Shown here in pieces: positions 28,055 through 36,725 of a DNA stretch of 64,000 nt. Source of the DNA: Petrachloros mirabilis ULC683 (GTDB lineage Bacteria; Cyanobacteriota; Cyanobacteriia; Thermosynechococcales; Thermosynechococcaceae); assembly GCF_009939295.1 (NCBI RefSeq), contig NZ_WVIC01000016.1, positions 23,695 to 87,694 of the forward strand, in the 5' to 3' direction. Under the pieces are notes generated by a model, which was given only the letters and a program-made list of their open reading frames with translations, searched no databases and was not told where the DNA came from. The position numbers were made by a program, and so were the translations under genes. The number at the start of each line of letters is the position of its first letter. Positions within the stretch are counted from its first letter, which is position 1.

Positions 28055-30442
28055 CTAGGGGTATGTCTGGTGGTGCTGAATAGGTTGAGCCAGGGGGGTT
28101 GGCTGGGCAGCGGGGTAAGAAATGCGCTTGTGATGAAACTGGAGCCACACTTTGACAAACACATCAGCTAGAAGCTTGAGGTCATCTCGGGTCAGCCCTG
28201 CATCCAAAAGTTGATTATCTTGCCACCGTGCCTTAAAGATCTTTTTGATCATTTGCAGGGCAATATCAGCATTTTCTTCTTTTAGAGAGCGCAGAGCCGC
28301 TTCACAAGAATCTGCTAGCATGACGATCCCTGTTTCCCGAGACTGCGGCGTCGGGCCGTCGTACCGAAAATCTGCCTCTTGGACAGGAGGCATCTCTGGG
28401 TCTGCAACCGCTTGCTGTTGGGCTTGGTGGTAAAAATAGGCAATCACCATAGAGCCTTGATGTTCGGGGATAAAAGCGCGCACGGCAGTCGGCAGCCGAC
28501 ATTTGCGCGCCATGACTAGTCCTTCGGTGACATGCTTTTTAATCAGAGCGGCACTTCGCCAGGGATCATTGATTTGATCATGTTTATTGGGTAGGCCAAA
28601 TTGATTTTCAATAAAGCCCTCGGGATCGTGGAGTTTGCCAATATCGTGATACAGGGCACCCGTTCGCACTAGCTCGACGTTGCAACCCAAGGCTCGGGCT
28701 CCGGCCTCCGCCAGGGTGGCAACCAGCAAGGTGTGCTGAAAGGTGCCTGGGGCATCAGTTGCGAGGCGCTTCAACATGGGGCGGTTAGAATTAGCCAGTT
28801 CTGCTAGGCGGATGGGGGTCACCAAGTCAAAGACATGCTCTAAGTAGGGGCTAATTCCTAGGGCCACAACCCCCCATCCCATGCCCACCAACCCCAATCT
28901 CAGAGCAGTGCCTAAGGCCACATAGATGCCTACGCCAGTGATGCCCAACAACACCAAGGCGACCAACCCTTGGGTGACGGCGACAATAACCCCAACGAGG
29001 GCGAGATCTTCGCGCGATCGCGTCTGGTGCGCCACCATAGCACCGACTAAACTTGCTGAAGCGACAGCAGCCAGCTCAATCCAGCCCCCGACCAGTGCCA
29101 AAGGCATCAGTGCCGACAACAGGAGCACCACGGTCGCCCCCAGAATCGAGCCATAGAAACTTCCCACCAACATCCCCACCGCTGGCAAGCTGGCATAGCT
29201 AAAGCTGCCGGTACTCCAGACCACCAGAGGCGAGCTGAGCGACAGCAGCAGCAACAGCACATAGTCTCTCCGCGATAGAGACTGGTGGGTATGCTGCGAA
29301 ACCCACCACACCCCACCTACGGCAATACTGACAAGGCCAGTAGTGCCCAGCAAGCCCAACCAGTTAGGTTGGCGACGGCTCAGCTTAAAGTGCTCTAGGA
29401 GCACAAAGTCTGCTTGGGTGATGGTTTCCCCCGCCTGCACAATCAGGTCTCCCTGTTGAATCTCAATCCGAATTGGTGTCACAGCCTCGGCGGCAGTATT
29501 TTCTTGGCGCTTGGTGCCTTCAAAATCAATGATCAGATTGGCTCGCAACAGATTAGACAGCAGGTGTACCCCCAAAGCCTGAGTGGCAGGCGCAGCGTCT
29601 GAGAGCTGTAACTTAATCGCCTCTCGCAAGGTGTCCAGGGGCAACCCAGGAGGGATGCCCTGAACCAACATTCGACTCGTTGCCAGCCGGATCTGCTGCT
29701 CCGCCTCTTGCCAATCGGCATCCGATAAACTTAAGGCATCCTGAAGTTGGGAATTGGGGAGGGCGGCATCCGCCGTCCGTAAGGCACGCTGATAGCGCTG
29801 TTGAGCTTGACGGATTTGGGAGTTTAGCTCGGTAGGGTTTGAGGTGCGATGGTCGAAGACCGCCCTTTGGGCATCGCGGTAGGCTTGCAGTTGCTCTCGT
29901 GCTTGTTGTGCTAGGGATGGAGAGGCAAGAAGTGTTCGCCCTGAAGTGGATGAAGCCAAAATATCCTCTAAATCAGAGGTCGCAGCTTGCCGCAGATAGT
30001 GCTGCACCGGGGTAGATAAAATTTCAGGAGTGACAAAGGGAAAAGCGCCTACCGCCTGACGCACGTCTCGAACTTGACTGAGGGTTGCCTCTAGGCTGAG
30101 GCGAATTCGATCTGTAGCCGTCTGACTGCGCATAAACAAGCTGATGGTCTCTTGGCGCGCCTGCCGACGAGCCTCTTCGGTCGCATAGGGATCTTCGACA
30201 CTCGTCGATGCCGGGGCTCGAATGGTCTGGGGAGCGGGTCGTCCAGGGGCTAAACGAGGCTCATTATAGAAGGAGTGACCGACTACACCCGTCAATAAAA
30301 CAATTGACGACCCGGCCAAGAGAAAGGGCGACCGGCGACGTTGAGCAGGCCGATAGCAAGCAGAGTATTTTGACTTAAGGGGATTCCGAAGAGATGTCCA
30401 CCATTGATTTAGCCATCGCCGTTGGGAATGAAACAAGCTCAT
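28055..30442 (-). CDS. 7TM-HD family phosphohydrolase (PgpH-like)
   Basis: About 795 residues. One N-terminal membrane helix (SPFLLAGSSIVLLTGVVG), a large external 7TMR-HDED domain up to about residue 350 (TPIRIEIQQGDLIVQAGE), about seven membrane helices, then an HD domain: HTLLVATLAEAGARALG, HDIGKLHDPEGF, IPEHQGSMVIAYF. The architecture matches PgpH, which cleaves c-di-AMP. ATG 30442 fits the family; an open frame extends to 30553 without homology. Likely controls osmotic or K+ responses through c-di-AMP (family inference). Confidence 0.92.
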   Translation of the reverse strand: MSLFHSQRRWLNQWWTSLRNPLKSKYSACYRPAQRRRSPFLLAGSSIVLLTGVVGHSFYNEPRLAPGRPAPQTIRAPASTSVEDPYATEEARRQARQETISLFMRSQTATDRIRLSLEATLSQVRDVRQAVGAFPFVTPEILSTPVQHYLRQAATSDLEDILASSTSGRTLLASPSLAQQAREQLQAYRDAQRAVFDHRTSNPTELNSQIRQAQQRYQRALRTADAALPNSQLQDALSLSDADWQEAEQQIRLATSRMLVQGIPPGLPLDTLREAIKLQLSDAAPATQALGVHLLSNLLRANLIIDFEGTKRQENTAAEAVTPIRIEIQQGDLIVQAGETITQADFVLLEHFKLSRRQPNWLGLLGTTGLVSIAVGGVWWVSQHTHQSLSRRDYVLLLLLSLSSPLVVWSTGSFSYASLPAVGMLVGSFYGSILGATVVLLLSALMPLALVGGWIELAAVASASLVGAMVAHQTRSREDLALVGVIVAVTQGLVALVLLGITGVGIYVALGTALRLGLVGMGWGVVALGISPYLEHVFDLVTPIRLAELANSNRPMLKRLATDAPGTFQHTLLVATLAEAGARALGCNVELVRTGALYHDIGKLHDPEGFIENQFGLPNKHDQINDPWRSAALIKKHVTEGLVMARKCRLPTAVRAFIPEHQGSMVIAYFYHQAQQQAVADPEMPPVQEADFRYDGPTPQSRETGIVMLADSCEAALRSLKEENADIALQMIKKIFKARWQDNQLLDAGLTRDDLKLLADVFVKVWLQFHHKRISYPAAQPTPLAQPIQHHQTYP

Positions 30443-30570
30443 CTTTGAACTGCCACCTGAAAAGGGTAGGGGTCGAGTCAAAGGGAAAACTTTGTCACCC
30501 AACCGAATTACAGACGTGCTGTTGTGCTGATCTCGGAGAGCGGCAGGGAGCACCGCTTGTTTTAGATCGT

Positions 30571-30703
30571 TAGAGGCTGTCTTTAAAGTCTTGCTCTATA
30601 TTCGCCCCCCCATTCTGGGCGGCCTTGATCACACTTAAGTCCCCCAGAATGGGGGATTTAGGGGGCTAGTGCAAGGCGTTAGAAACTTTTCAAACCGCCT
30701 CTA
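30571..30703. mobile_element. MITE-like repeat, family B, copy 3
   Basis: TAGAGGCTGTCTTTAAAG at the left and CTTTTCAAACCGCCTCTA at the right are inverted terminal repeats; near-identical to copy 4 at 32379. Internal CCCCATTCTGGG and CCCCCAGAATGGGGG hairpins. TA at both ends. Confidence 0.85.
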
Positions 30704-30809
30704 AGGTCTCCTGAAAGATCCTGGAGCGCATCACCCGCAGGTTTTGCTGAGGTTCCTTACCCTAATTATAGTCAACTTGACCTGTGCGCCGTAGATTCAT
30801 CCACAACGT

Positions 30810-31463
30810 TCATTGTTGCCCAGTAATGCTCAGCCGTTGCTGGGGGATTGGCAAAAGGATTCTTCCGCAGATCCAAGACAGATACTTTTCTGACTCTAAG
30901 TGGCTCAACAGACGGGTCACAGTGACTCGGGTTGTGCCTAAAATGTCGGCAATTTCTTGATGGGTGAGGCGAATGTTCAGGTGAATGCCCTGATCTGTAG
31001 AGCGCCCAAATTTTAGCGCCAACCAATCTAACAACTGAAGTAAACGCTGCTGCATGGGGCCGCTGCGGATGCTGAGCAACTCTTGCGATTGATGGAGATG
31101 AGCCAGCAAAATTTGATTGAGATAGGCACTGTGAACGGTGACCAGTGGAGATACGTTGACCGTACTCAGACATTCTGCTTGATGAGGCCGAATCTGAGCT
31201 AGGGCAGATCCTACAACATCACCTACTCCCCAGAGTCCCAGGGTAATCAGGGCACCGTCTTCTGCCAGGGTGAAGGTGCGAACTGTCCCGGCTTCCAGAC
31301 GCCAGAGGATGTCTTGAGGCAGGGGGATTAACTCCCGCTTCCGGAAGGTTTGATTGCGCCTTGGGGGTAAGGAGGGGTTTTGCAACACATCTCCTCGCAG
31401 ACGCGAGGAGACAAACGATCTTTGGGGCTGGGGATCACGACGGTTGTGGATGAGGATAGACAT
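30810..31463 (-). CDS. Crp/Fnr family transcriptional regulator
   Basis: About 217 residues. Cyclic-nucleotide-binding-like beta barrel (LWRLEAGTVRTFTLAEDGAL) and C-terminal winged HTH with recognition segment RLTHQEIADILGTTRVTVTRL, close to NtcA/CRP-type cyanobacterial regulators, but too divergent to be NtcA itself. ATG 31463 starts it inside the end of the upstream small membrane-protein frame (31328-31792). A frame to 31562 is open but shadows that gene. Target genes unknown. Confidence 0.88.
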   Translation of the reverse strand: MSILIHNRRDPQPQRSFVSSRLRGDVLQNPSLPPRRNQTFRKRELIPLPQDILWRLEAGTVRTFTLAEDGALITLGLWGVGDVVGSALAQIRPHQAECLSTVNVSPLVTVHSAYLNQILLAHLHQSQELLSIRSGPMQQRLLQLLDWLALKFGRSTDQGIHLNIRLTHQEIADILGTTRVTVTRLLSHLESEKYLSWICGRILLPIPQQRLSITGQQ

Positions 31464-31792
31464 GAGGGTGTCTGCATCGAAAGAACAGGAATCTGGGAAA
31501 CTTGAAAATCTGGGCAGGCAATGGCAGCCTTTGTAAAGGCTTGGCAAGGCCGCACTGTACATTTAAGCCGATAGTCTTGGGTGAAATAGAGACAGCGATC
31601 GCAGGGAATCTGATGTAGCTCTTGCAGATGTTGACATCCCTGGCGCAAGGATCGCCACAGGTTATAGATCAGTAAAGCTATCAACATCCAGGCGCAAAGG
31701 CCACAGGTAAGGGTTTGGAGATCCCAGGAGATGAGTGCCATTGCAGTCATGAGCAGCCACAAAAGTACGAGGTTGGAGACAAATTGGATCAA
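31328..31792 (-). CDS. Small cyanobacterial membrane protein with a Cys-rich tail
   Basis: Two hydrophobic N-terminal segments (LVLLWLLMTAMALISW, GLCAWMLIALLIYNLW) followed by a conserved Cys-rich stretch PCDRCLYFTQDYRLKCTVRP and AIACPDFQ. This pattern is shared by uncharacterised cyanobacterial proteins. The frame runs past the conserved part and overlaps the Crp gene by 136 bases; the conserved protein may naturally be shorter, so the C-terminus is doubtful. Metal binding by the four Cys is plausible, not shown. Confidence 0.65.
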   Translation of the reverse strand: MIQFVSNLVLLWLLMTAMALISWDLQTLTCGLCAWMLIALLIYNLWRSLRQGCQHLQELHQIPCDRCLYFTQDYRLKCTVRPCQAFTKAAIACPDFQVSQIPVLSMQTPSCLSSSTTVVIPSPKDRLSPRVCEEMCCKTPPYPQGAIKPSGSGS

Positions 31793-31831
31793 GGGGCTGG
31801 GTTAATCTCAGGCGTTATTGACGAACCCCTC

Positions 31832-32344
31832 TCAGAGCTGAAAAGCCTGCTTGAGTTGATTGACCCAGGTGGTGACGCGCTCTTGGGTTAAATCGGGCTG
31901 ATTGTCTTCATCAATGGCCAGCCCTACAAACTTGCCATTTCTCAGTGCCTTCGATTCGTTGAAGTCGTAGCCCTCTGTTGACCACTGGCCAACCGTTTGA
32001 CCCCCTTGCTCCGTAATTTTGGCCTCCAGAATGCCGATGGCATCCATAAAGTTATCGGCGTAGCCCACCTGATCCCCAGGGCCAAAGTAGGCCACCTGCT
32101 TATCAGTGAAATCAACGTCATCTAATTCAGGGAAAATTCCCTCCCAGTCGCTCTGGAGTTCACCAATATTCCAGGTCGGACACCCGATAATCAGTGCCTT
32201 GAACTCAGCAAAGTCACTGACCTGCGCCTGAGAGATATCCACCATTTCCACCTGATCGGCACCGAAGGCCGCGCAGATCATTTCGGCAACCGCTTCGGTG
32301 TTGCCAGTTTGAGTTCCGTAAAACAAACCAATTTTGGCAGACAT
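31832..32344 (-). CDS. isiB: Flavodoxin (long-chain)
   Basis: 170 residues; FMN phosphate loop GLFYGTQTGNTEAVAE at the start, GCPTWNIGELQSDW and FGPGDQVGYADNF for the isoalloxazine loops, and the long-chain insertion after residue 120. Replaces ferredoxin in photosynthetic electron transport under iron limitation. In many cyanobacteria it is isiB behind isiA and Fur-controlled; here isiA is absent and a family-B repeat begins 35 bp upstream of the ATG, so the native control region is displaced or replaced. Confidence 0.95.
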   Translation of the reverse strand: MSAKIGLFYGTQTGNTEAVAEMICAAFGADQVEMVDISQAQVSDFAEFKALIIGCPTWNIGELQSDWEGIFPELDDVDFTDKQVAYFGPGDQVGYADNFMDAIGILEAKITEQGGQTVGQWSTEGYDFNESKALRNGKFVGLAIDEDNQPDLTQERVTTWVNQLKQAFQL

Positions 32345-32378
32345 GCAGACTCCTAAATTTACAACTGTTTGGATTGCT

Positions 32379-32518
32379 TAGAGGCTGTCTTTAAAGTCTT
32401 GCTCTACATTCGCCCCCCAACCCCCCGTTCTGGGGGGCTTTTATCACTCTTAAGTCCCCCAGAATGGGGGATTCAGGAGGCTAGTGCAAGGCGTTAGAAA
32501 CTTTTCAAACCGCCTCTT
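32379..32518. mobile_element. MITE-like repeat, family B, copy 4
   Basis: TAGAGGCTGTCTTTAAAG on the left, CTTTTCAAACCGCCTCTTA on the right. Internal CCCCCCGTTCTGGGGGG and CCCCCAGAATGGGGG hairpins. Fills nearly the whole gap between the flavodoxin gene and the zinc-ribbon-like gene. Confidence 0.85.
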
Positions 32519-32530
32519 AACCCCTCAGCC

Positions 32531-32764
32531 TTAGCTGGCCTGTGCCATGGGGTTAGGTGGCCTCGACTGGCGTAGCCTCCTGCTGGGGTAAGCCCGTTGG
32601 CATACAGTGCGTCGTGAACTCATTAGTGCGAGTTGCTCGCGCTTCTGAGCGCTGAAGTTGGGCATTTCTTGCCAGCAATGGGGGCAAAACCAGTGAAGTC
32701 CTGCCTCGTGAATGTGACAAAGCAAGCTTCCTGAACAGCAAGGGCATAAATTTGTCGCCGTCAT
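32531..32764 (-). CDS. Small zinc-ribbon-like protein
   Basis: 77 residues. Two CxxC pairs, LCPCCSGSLLCHI and WFCPHCWQEMP, arranged as a zinc ribbon, with an Arg-rich tail. Homologous short proteins of this kind are common and uncharacterised in cyanobacteria. ATG 32764 is used since the 20 residues before it (from 32824) are not conserved in such proteins. Its stop is 12 bases from the family-B repeat, and flavodoxin follows in the same direction. Confidence 0.65.
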   Translation of the reverse strand: MTATNLCPCCSGSLLCHIHEAGLHWFCPHCWQEMPNFSAQKREQLALMSSRRTVCQRAYPSRRLRQSRPPNPMAQAS

Positions 32765-32855
32765 CCCAACCTCCAATCCCACAGACGCATTTTGGGTGGT
32801 CAATCTGTCCTGCTGGCCAGCCACCGCACTGCTGAGGGCGTACTGTTGAGAATAG

Positions 32856-32881
32856 CTTTATTGAGAATTAAAGTCAATAAG
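32856..32881. promoter_or_regulatory. Operator-like dyad upstream of the zinc-ribbon gene
   Basis: TTATTGA at 32858-32864 and its inverted copy TCAATAA at 32874-32880, nine bases apart, flanked by CT/AG. Another TTATTGA occurs near 32913. A dyad 100 bp upstream of the zinc-ribbon gene, in a 395-base gap before the GH57 gene, could bind a dimeric repressor. The regulator is not identified. The rest of the gap (32765-33219) shows no gene. Confidence 0.4.
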
Positions 32882-33219
32882 CTGATAGATTTTAGTCTCG
32901 CCTTATTGAAATCGCCCCTCCCGTTGTCTGAGTCTAAGACCCTTGCCTAGATTAGGTCGCTGCCAATGTCTATCCTTGATAAGGCTCTAGTTCAATAAAG
33001 GGATTTGGCCTTGTTTTTCCCAGGTGTGTGGGGTGCCGTTGTGGTTTAAGAGTGGCTCAAATCTTAAGTTCTCTTTAGAATCTGTGCATCTAAAGTGGGG
33101 ATCGCATAGGTTAACTTCAGTCCTTCTGTTGATCTGTATGATCTAACAGAAATAGCCCTCTCTACGAAAGGCTAGATGGGGGCTAGATGAGAGCAAGTTG
33201 CCAGCAAGGTTTAAGGTTT

Positions 33220-35925
33220 ATGACAACGGCCACGTTTTCTGAAGCTGTCGTAGAGACAGCTATTGCGCCTATTTCTGACCCAGTTTCCACGGCCACTGTT
33301 GAACGTTCGCCGTTGCTGACCTCAGGCGTCTTCGTCACAATTCATGGGCACTTTTATCAGCCCCCCCGGGAAAATCCTGACCTGAATGCCATTGAGCGCC
33401 AGCCCAGTGCTGCCCCGTTTCATGACTGGAATGCGCGCATTTGCCATGAGTGTTATCGCACCAATGCTTTTGCGCGCGTCCTCAACGATCGTGGCGAAGT
33501 GATCCAAATCGTCAATAATTTTGAGTATCTCAGCTTCAATATTGGGCCAACTTTGATGAGCTGGCTGGAGGGATACGATCCCGAGGTGTATGAGCGGATT
33601 ATCGAGGCCGACCGCCACAGTTGTGAGCGTCTTAATGGCCATGGCAATGCGATCGCACAAGTCTATAACCACATCATCTTGCCCCTGGCCAATCCCCGAG
33701 ATAGATTGACCCAGATTCGCTGGGGCAAAGCCGACTTTCGTGCCCGGTTTGGCCGCGACCCCGAAGGCATGTGGCTAGCTGAGGCGGCAGTAGACTACCC
33801 CACCCTAGAAGCCCTGGCCTCAGAAGGCATCCAATTCATTATCCTGGCCCCCTCTCAAGCCCAGCGCTGTCGTCCCATTCCCGCCGATGCCGCCGACAGT
33901 CACCCCTGGCAAGAGGTGGGTGGGGGGCAAATTGACCCTACCCGTCCCTATCGCTGTTTTTTACCTGGCGGGGCTCGCCAGGACTTCATTGATATTTTCT
34001 TCTACGACGGTCCTATTTCCCGAGATATGGGTTTTAACGATGTGCTAAGCAGCTCTAACCACTTTGCCGGTCGCTTGGCCCAGGCGGTGCGGGGCGACCG
34101 CCAGACCGCCCAACTAATTTCAGTGGCCACCGATGGCGAAACCTTCGGCCACCATAAGCGCAACACCGAGCGTGCCCTGGCCTATGCCCTAGTAGCCGAG
34201 TTCCCACAGCGAGGCTGGAGCGTCACCAACTTTGCCCACTATCTCAGCTTAGAAGCCCCCACCTGGGAAGTGGAGTTAAAGCCAGTGACCGCCTGGAGTT
34301 GTGCCCACGGTGTCGATCGCTGGCAAGACGACTGTGGTTGCGGCGGTGAAGGCAGCCTCTGGCATCAAAAGTGGCGACGCCCCCTCCGAGATGCCCTCGA
34401 CTGGCTACGCGATCGCCTAGCACAGGTGTATCAAGATGCTGGAGAGCCGCTATTGGTTGATCCCTGGCAGGCACGAGATGCCTACATTGAAGTCTTTGGA
34501 GCTAGCTCCAATTCAGCGGAGCAAGCAGATCGAGCCGCCAAAATTGCCGCTTTTCTGGAACAACACCAGCAGCACCCCCTGTCTCCAGCCGAGCAAGTCG
34601 ACGCCCTGCGGCTGTTGGAAATGCAGCGGCACACCCTGTTGATGTACACCAGTTGTGGCTGGTTTTTTGAAGAACTCTCTCGCCCCGAAGGCGTGCAATT
34701 GTTGCGCTATGCGGGTCGCGCCATTGCCTTAGCCAGTGAGGTCACTGGGGTCAACCTGGAGGGTGCCTTTATTCAACGCTTGGCCTTAGCCCCCAGCAAC
34801 GTGGAAACCTTTCAAAATGGGGCTGAAGTTTATCGCCAATTGGTGTTGCCCTCTCAAGTTAACTTTGAGCAAGTAGCGGCTCACTATGCCATTACCTCCT
34901 TATTTACCACCTATCCCCAGAGCGCTCAGGTTTACTGCTTTCAAGCTCAGCAGCTTGACTATCAACTCCAGCGCATGGGGACGTTGACTTTAGCCTTTGG
35001 TCAACTGCACCTCACCTCAGAGATTACCCAGGAAACTGCCCATCTAATGTTTGGGGTTTTACACCTGGGTGGCTGGGACTTTTACTGCGGCGTACAGCCC
35101 TTTGGCGGACGCCGCACCTATACCGAGATGAAAGCCCAAGTCCTAGAGGCATTACAGCAAGCCAGCACTGTTCAGGTGATTTTGGCGCTGTCTGAAGCGT
35201 TCGGAGCTAACAGCTATAGCTTGCATCATTTATTTGCAGAGGAGCGCCACCGAATCATTACCCTCTTGTCTCAGGACACCCTAAGTCGCCTGGATCAGCT
35301 TTACACCCAGGTGTATCGCAATAATTACAGCCTGCTGATGGCCTACCGTCGGGACAATTTAGAGGTGCCGGAGGAGCTGAAAATGGCGGCGCAAGTGGCT
35401 CTGCGTTATCAAGCCATCAAGTTATTGCAGTCTCTAGAGCAAGCCCTCAACAGCCCTGAAGCCCTGACCACCCAAGCGGAAACAGGGTATTTGAATGAAT
35501 TGACTGCTGTGGCCACAGAGGCGCAACAGTTGGGCTGTCCGCTTTCCCTAGGGGATGGGGAGCAAATTTTAGAGGGGTTAATTTTACAATCACTGACTCA
35601 GCTCTTGGTGCAGGGCAAGACGGAGCATCTAAAGCTGCGGCTCCAGCGATTGACCCAACTGATTGAGTTGGTACACACCCTCCACCTAGAGGTGCAACTC
35701 GATCGCGCCCAAGAGCTGTATTATCAAGCTTTTCAAACCCATCTGTTGCCCGTAATCTGGCAACAGATTCCGCCTGAAAATCAGCCCCAAGGGTCAGAGG
35801 CTCCTGAGCCTCCAGATGCAGACAACCCATTTTTGCCCTTGTCCAACGGCGAGCTTCGGCAACTCCTGCGTCTAGGTGTGACGCTAGCGGTTGACGTGCA
35901 TGGCTGGTTCAAGCAGATGGAGTAG
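33220..35925 (+). CDS. Glycoside hydrolase family 57 protein with DUF3536
   Basis: About 901 residues. GH57 (beta/alpha)7 N-terminal domain: FVTIHGHFYQPPRENP, ERQPSAAPFHDWN, and the acidic segments EGMWLAEAAVDYPTLEAL and ATDGETFGHHKRN; the long C-terminal half is the helical DUF3536 domain (WDFYCGVQPFGG). Acts on alpha-glucans by family inference; precise reaction unproven. ATG 33220 was chosen over 33187, which adds only 11 residues. A second GH57 gene lies at 44153, so glucan metabolism is spread through this region. Confidence 0.88.
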   Translation: MTTATFSEAVVETAIAPISDPVSTATVERSPLLTSGVFVTIHGHFYQPPRENPDLNAIERQPSAAPFHDWNARICHECYRTNAFARVLNDRGEVIQIVNNFEYLSFNIGPTLMSWLEGYDPEVYERIIEADRHSCERLNGHGNAIAQVYNHIILPLANPRDRLTQIRWGKADFRARFGRDPEGMWLAEAAVDYPTLEALASEGIQFIILAPSQAQRCRPIPADAADSHPWQEVGGGQIDPTRPYRCFLPGGARQDFIDIFFYDGPISRDMGFNDVLSSSNHFAGRLAQAVRGDRQTAQLISVATDGETFGHHKRNTERALAYALVAEFPQRGWSVTNFAHYLSLEAPTWEVELKPVTAWSCAHGVDRWQDDCGCGGEGSLWHQKWRRPLRDALDWLRDRLAQVYQDAGEPLLVDPWQARDAYIEVFGASSNSAEQADRAAKIAAFLEQHQQHPLSPAEQVDALRLLEMQRHTLLMYTSCGWFFEELSRPEGVQLLRYAGRAIALASEVTGVNLEGAFIQRLALAPSNVETFQNGAEVYRQLVLPSQVNFEQVAAHYAITSLFTTYPQSAQVYCFQAQQLDYQLQRMGTLTLAFGQLHLTSEITQETAHLMFGVLHLGGWDFYCGVQPFGGRRTYTEMKAQVLEALQQASTVQVILALSEAFGANSYSLHHLFAEERHRIITLLSQDTLSRLDQLYTQVYRNNYSLLMAYRRDNLEVPEELKMAAQVALRYQAIKLLQSLEQALNSPEALTTQAETGYLNELTAVATEAQQLGCPLSLGDGEQILEGLILQSLTQLLVQGKTEHLKLRLQRLTQLIELVHTLHLEVQLDRAQELYYQAFQTHLLPVIWQQIPPENQPQGSEAPEPPDADNPFLPLSNGELRQLLRLGVTLAVDVHGWFKQME

Positions 35926-35935
35926 AAGTGCTAAT

Positions 35936-36322
35936 TTAAGGGTAGACAAGAAGGTCAAGCTGTTGGATAAAGCGAAAGTCACGCTGATTTTTGCTGAGAA
36001 GAGGAATTTGATTTGCGATCGCAGCTGCGGCAATTAGGGTATCAGCAATTCTCAAGCCGTGACTAAGAAAATACTTTTGGAGTAGCTGAGTGGCGAGATC
36101 GCTAACTTGACTGTTCAGAGTCAACACTTGAAACTGTGAGAGAAATTGACTTAAAGCCTGTAGTTCGACTTTATTGCGGCACCCAACTGTTAACTCCATA
36201 ACGGTGATGGTAGAAACGGTTAGGTTGTTTGTTTCGCTCTCATGGGCTAAGCGCTCTTTGGCGATCGCATCATCGTTGGCAACATCAATAAGAATATCAG
36301 TATCCACCAAAATTTGGGTCAT
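35936..36322 (-). CDS. PIN-domain toxin VapC
   Basis: 128 residues: ILVDTDILIDVANDD, TVSTITVMELTVGCRNK, RIADTLIAAAAIANQ and KNQRDFRFI give the four acidic residues of a VapC ribonuclease. The gene begins one base after the stop of the antitoxin gene, in the standard antitoxin-first order, and runs convergent to the GH57 gene, whose stop is 10 bases away. Confidence 0.9.
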   Translation of the reverse strand: MTQILVDTDILIDVANDDAIAKERLAHESETNNLTVSTITVMELTVGCRNKVELQALSQFLSQFQVLTLNSQVSDLATQLLQKYFLSHGLRIADTLIAAAAIANQIPLLSKNQRDFRFIQQLDLLVYP

Positions 36323-36323
36323 A

Positions 36324-36560
36324 TCAACTGCGCCAGTGTTGTTGCCGAACTTGCCCGACCCAGATAGTGCTGTCTTTCATTTCTGGACGATCACTCCACA
36401 TGCCGACAAAAGGCTCATTTTCCAGGTTGAGAGATTGTGGGATAGAGTTTTGTGACAGAGGGTAGCGTTGTTTGAGAAAAGCAACGAAATCTACTACAAG
36501 CTGCTGAGCCGTGGTAGGAAGGGTAGAAATATCATCCCTTAGTTGATCGAGTTTAAACAT
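36324..36560 (-). CDS. DUF2281-type antitoxin (VapB-like)
   Basis: 78 residues. Begins with a helix LRDDISTLPTTAQQLVVDFVAFLKQRY characteristic of DUF2281 antitoxins (text quoted in two parts), then a mobile proline-rich section and the toxin-binding MWSDRPEMKDSTIWV. Neighbour of VapC with one-base spacing. Expected to repress its own promoter in the 160 bases upstream. Confidence 0.85.
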   Translation of the reverse strand: MFKLDQLRDDISTLPTTAQQLVVDFVAFLKQRYPLSQNSIPQSLNLENEPFVGMWSDRPEMKDSTIWVGQVRQQHWRS

Positions 36561-36725
36561 GACCGTGCTCTCTGAAAATATGAGTTAGCTGGCAAAAAAC
36601 TGATTACTGATTCTCTACTTTGAGTGGCAAGAAAAAACATGGGGCAGGCATAGCTGCGACGACAGAATGCTCTATGGCCATGACTTCCAGACAGCACATC
36701 TATTGACTCTACTTTAGCGGAGTTA

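Noticed and set aside
36561..36725. GTTAGCTGG near 36588 as a third attC
   Set aside because: No partner R'' box or L''/L' pairing in the 150 bases around it.
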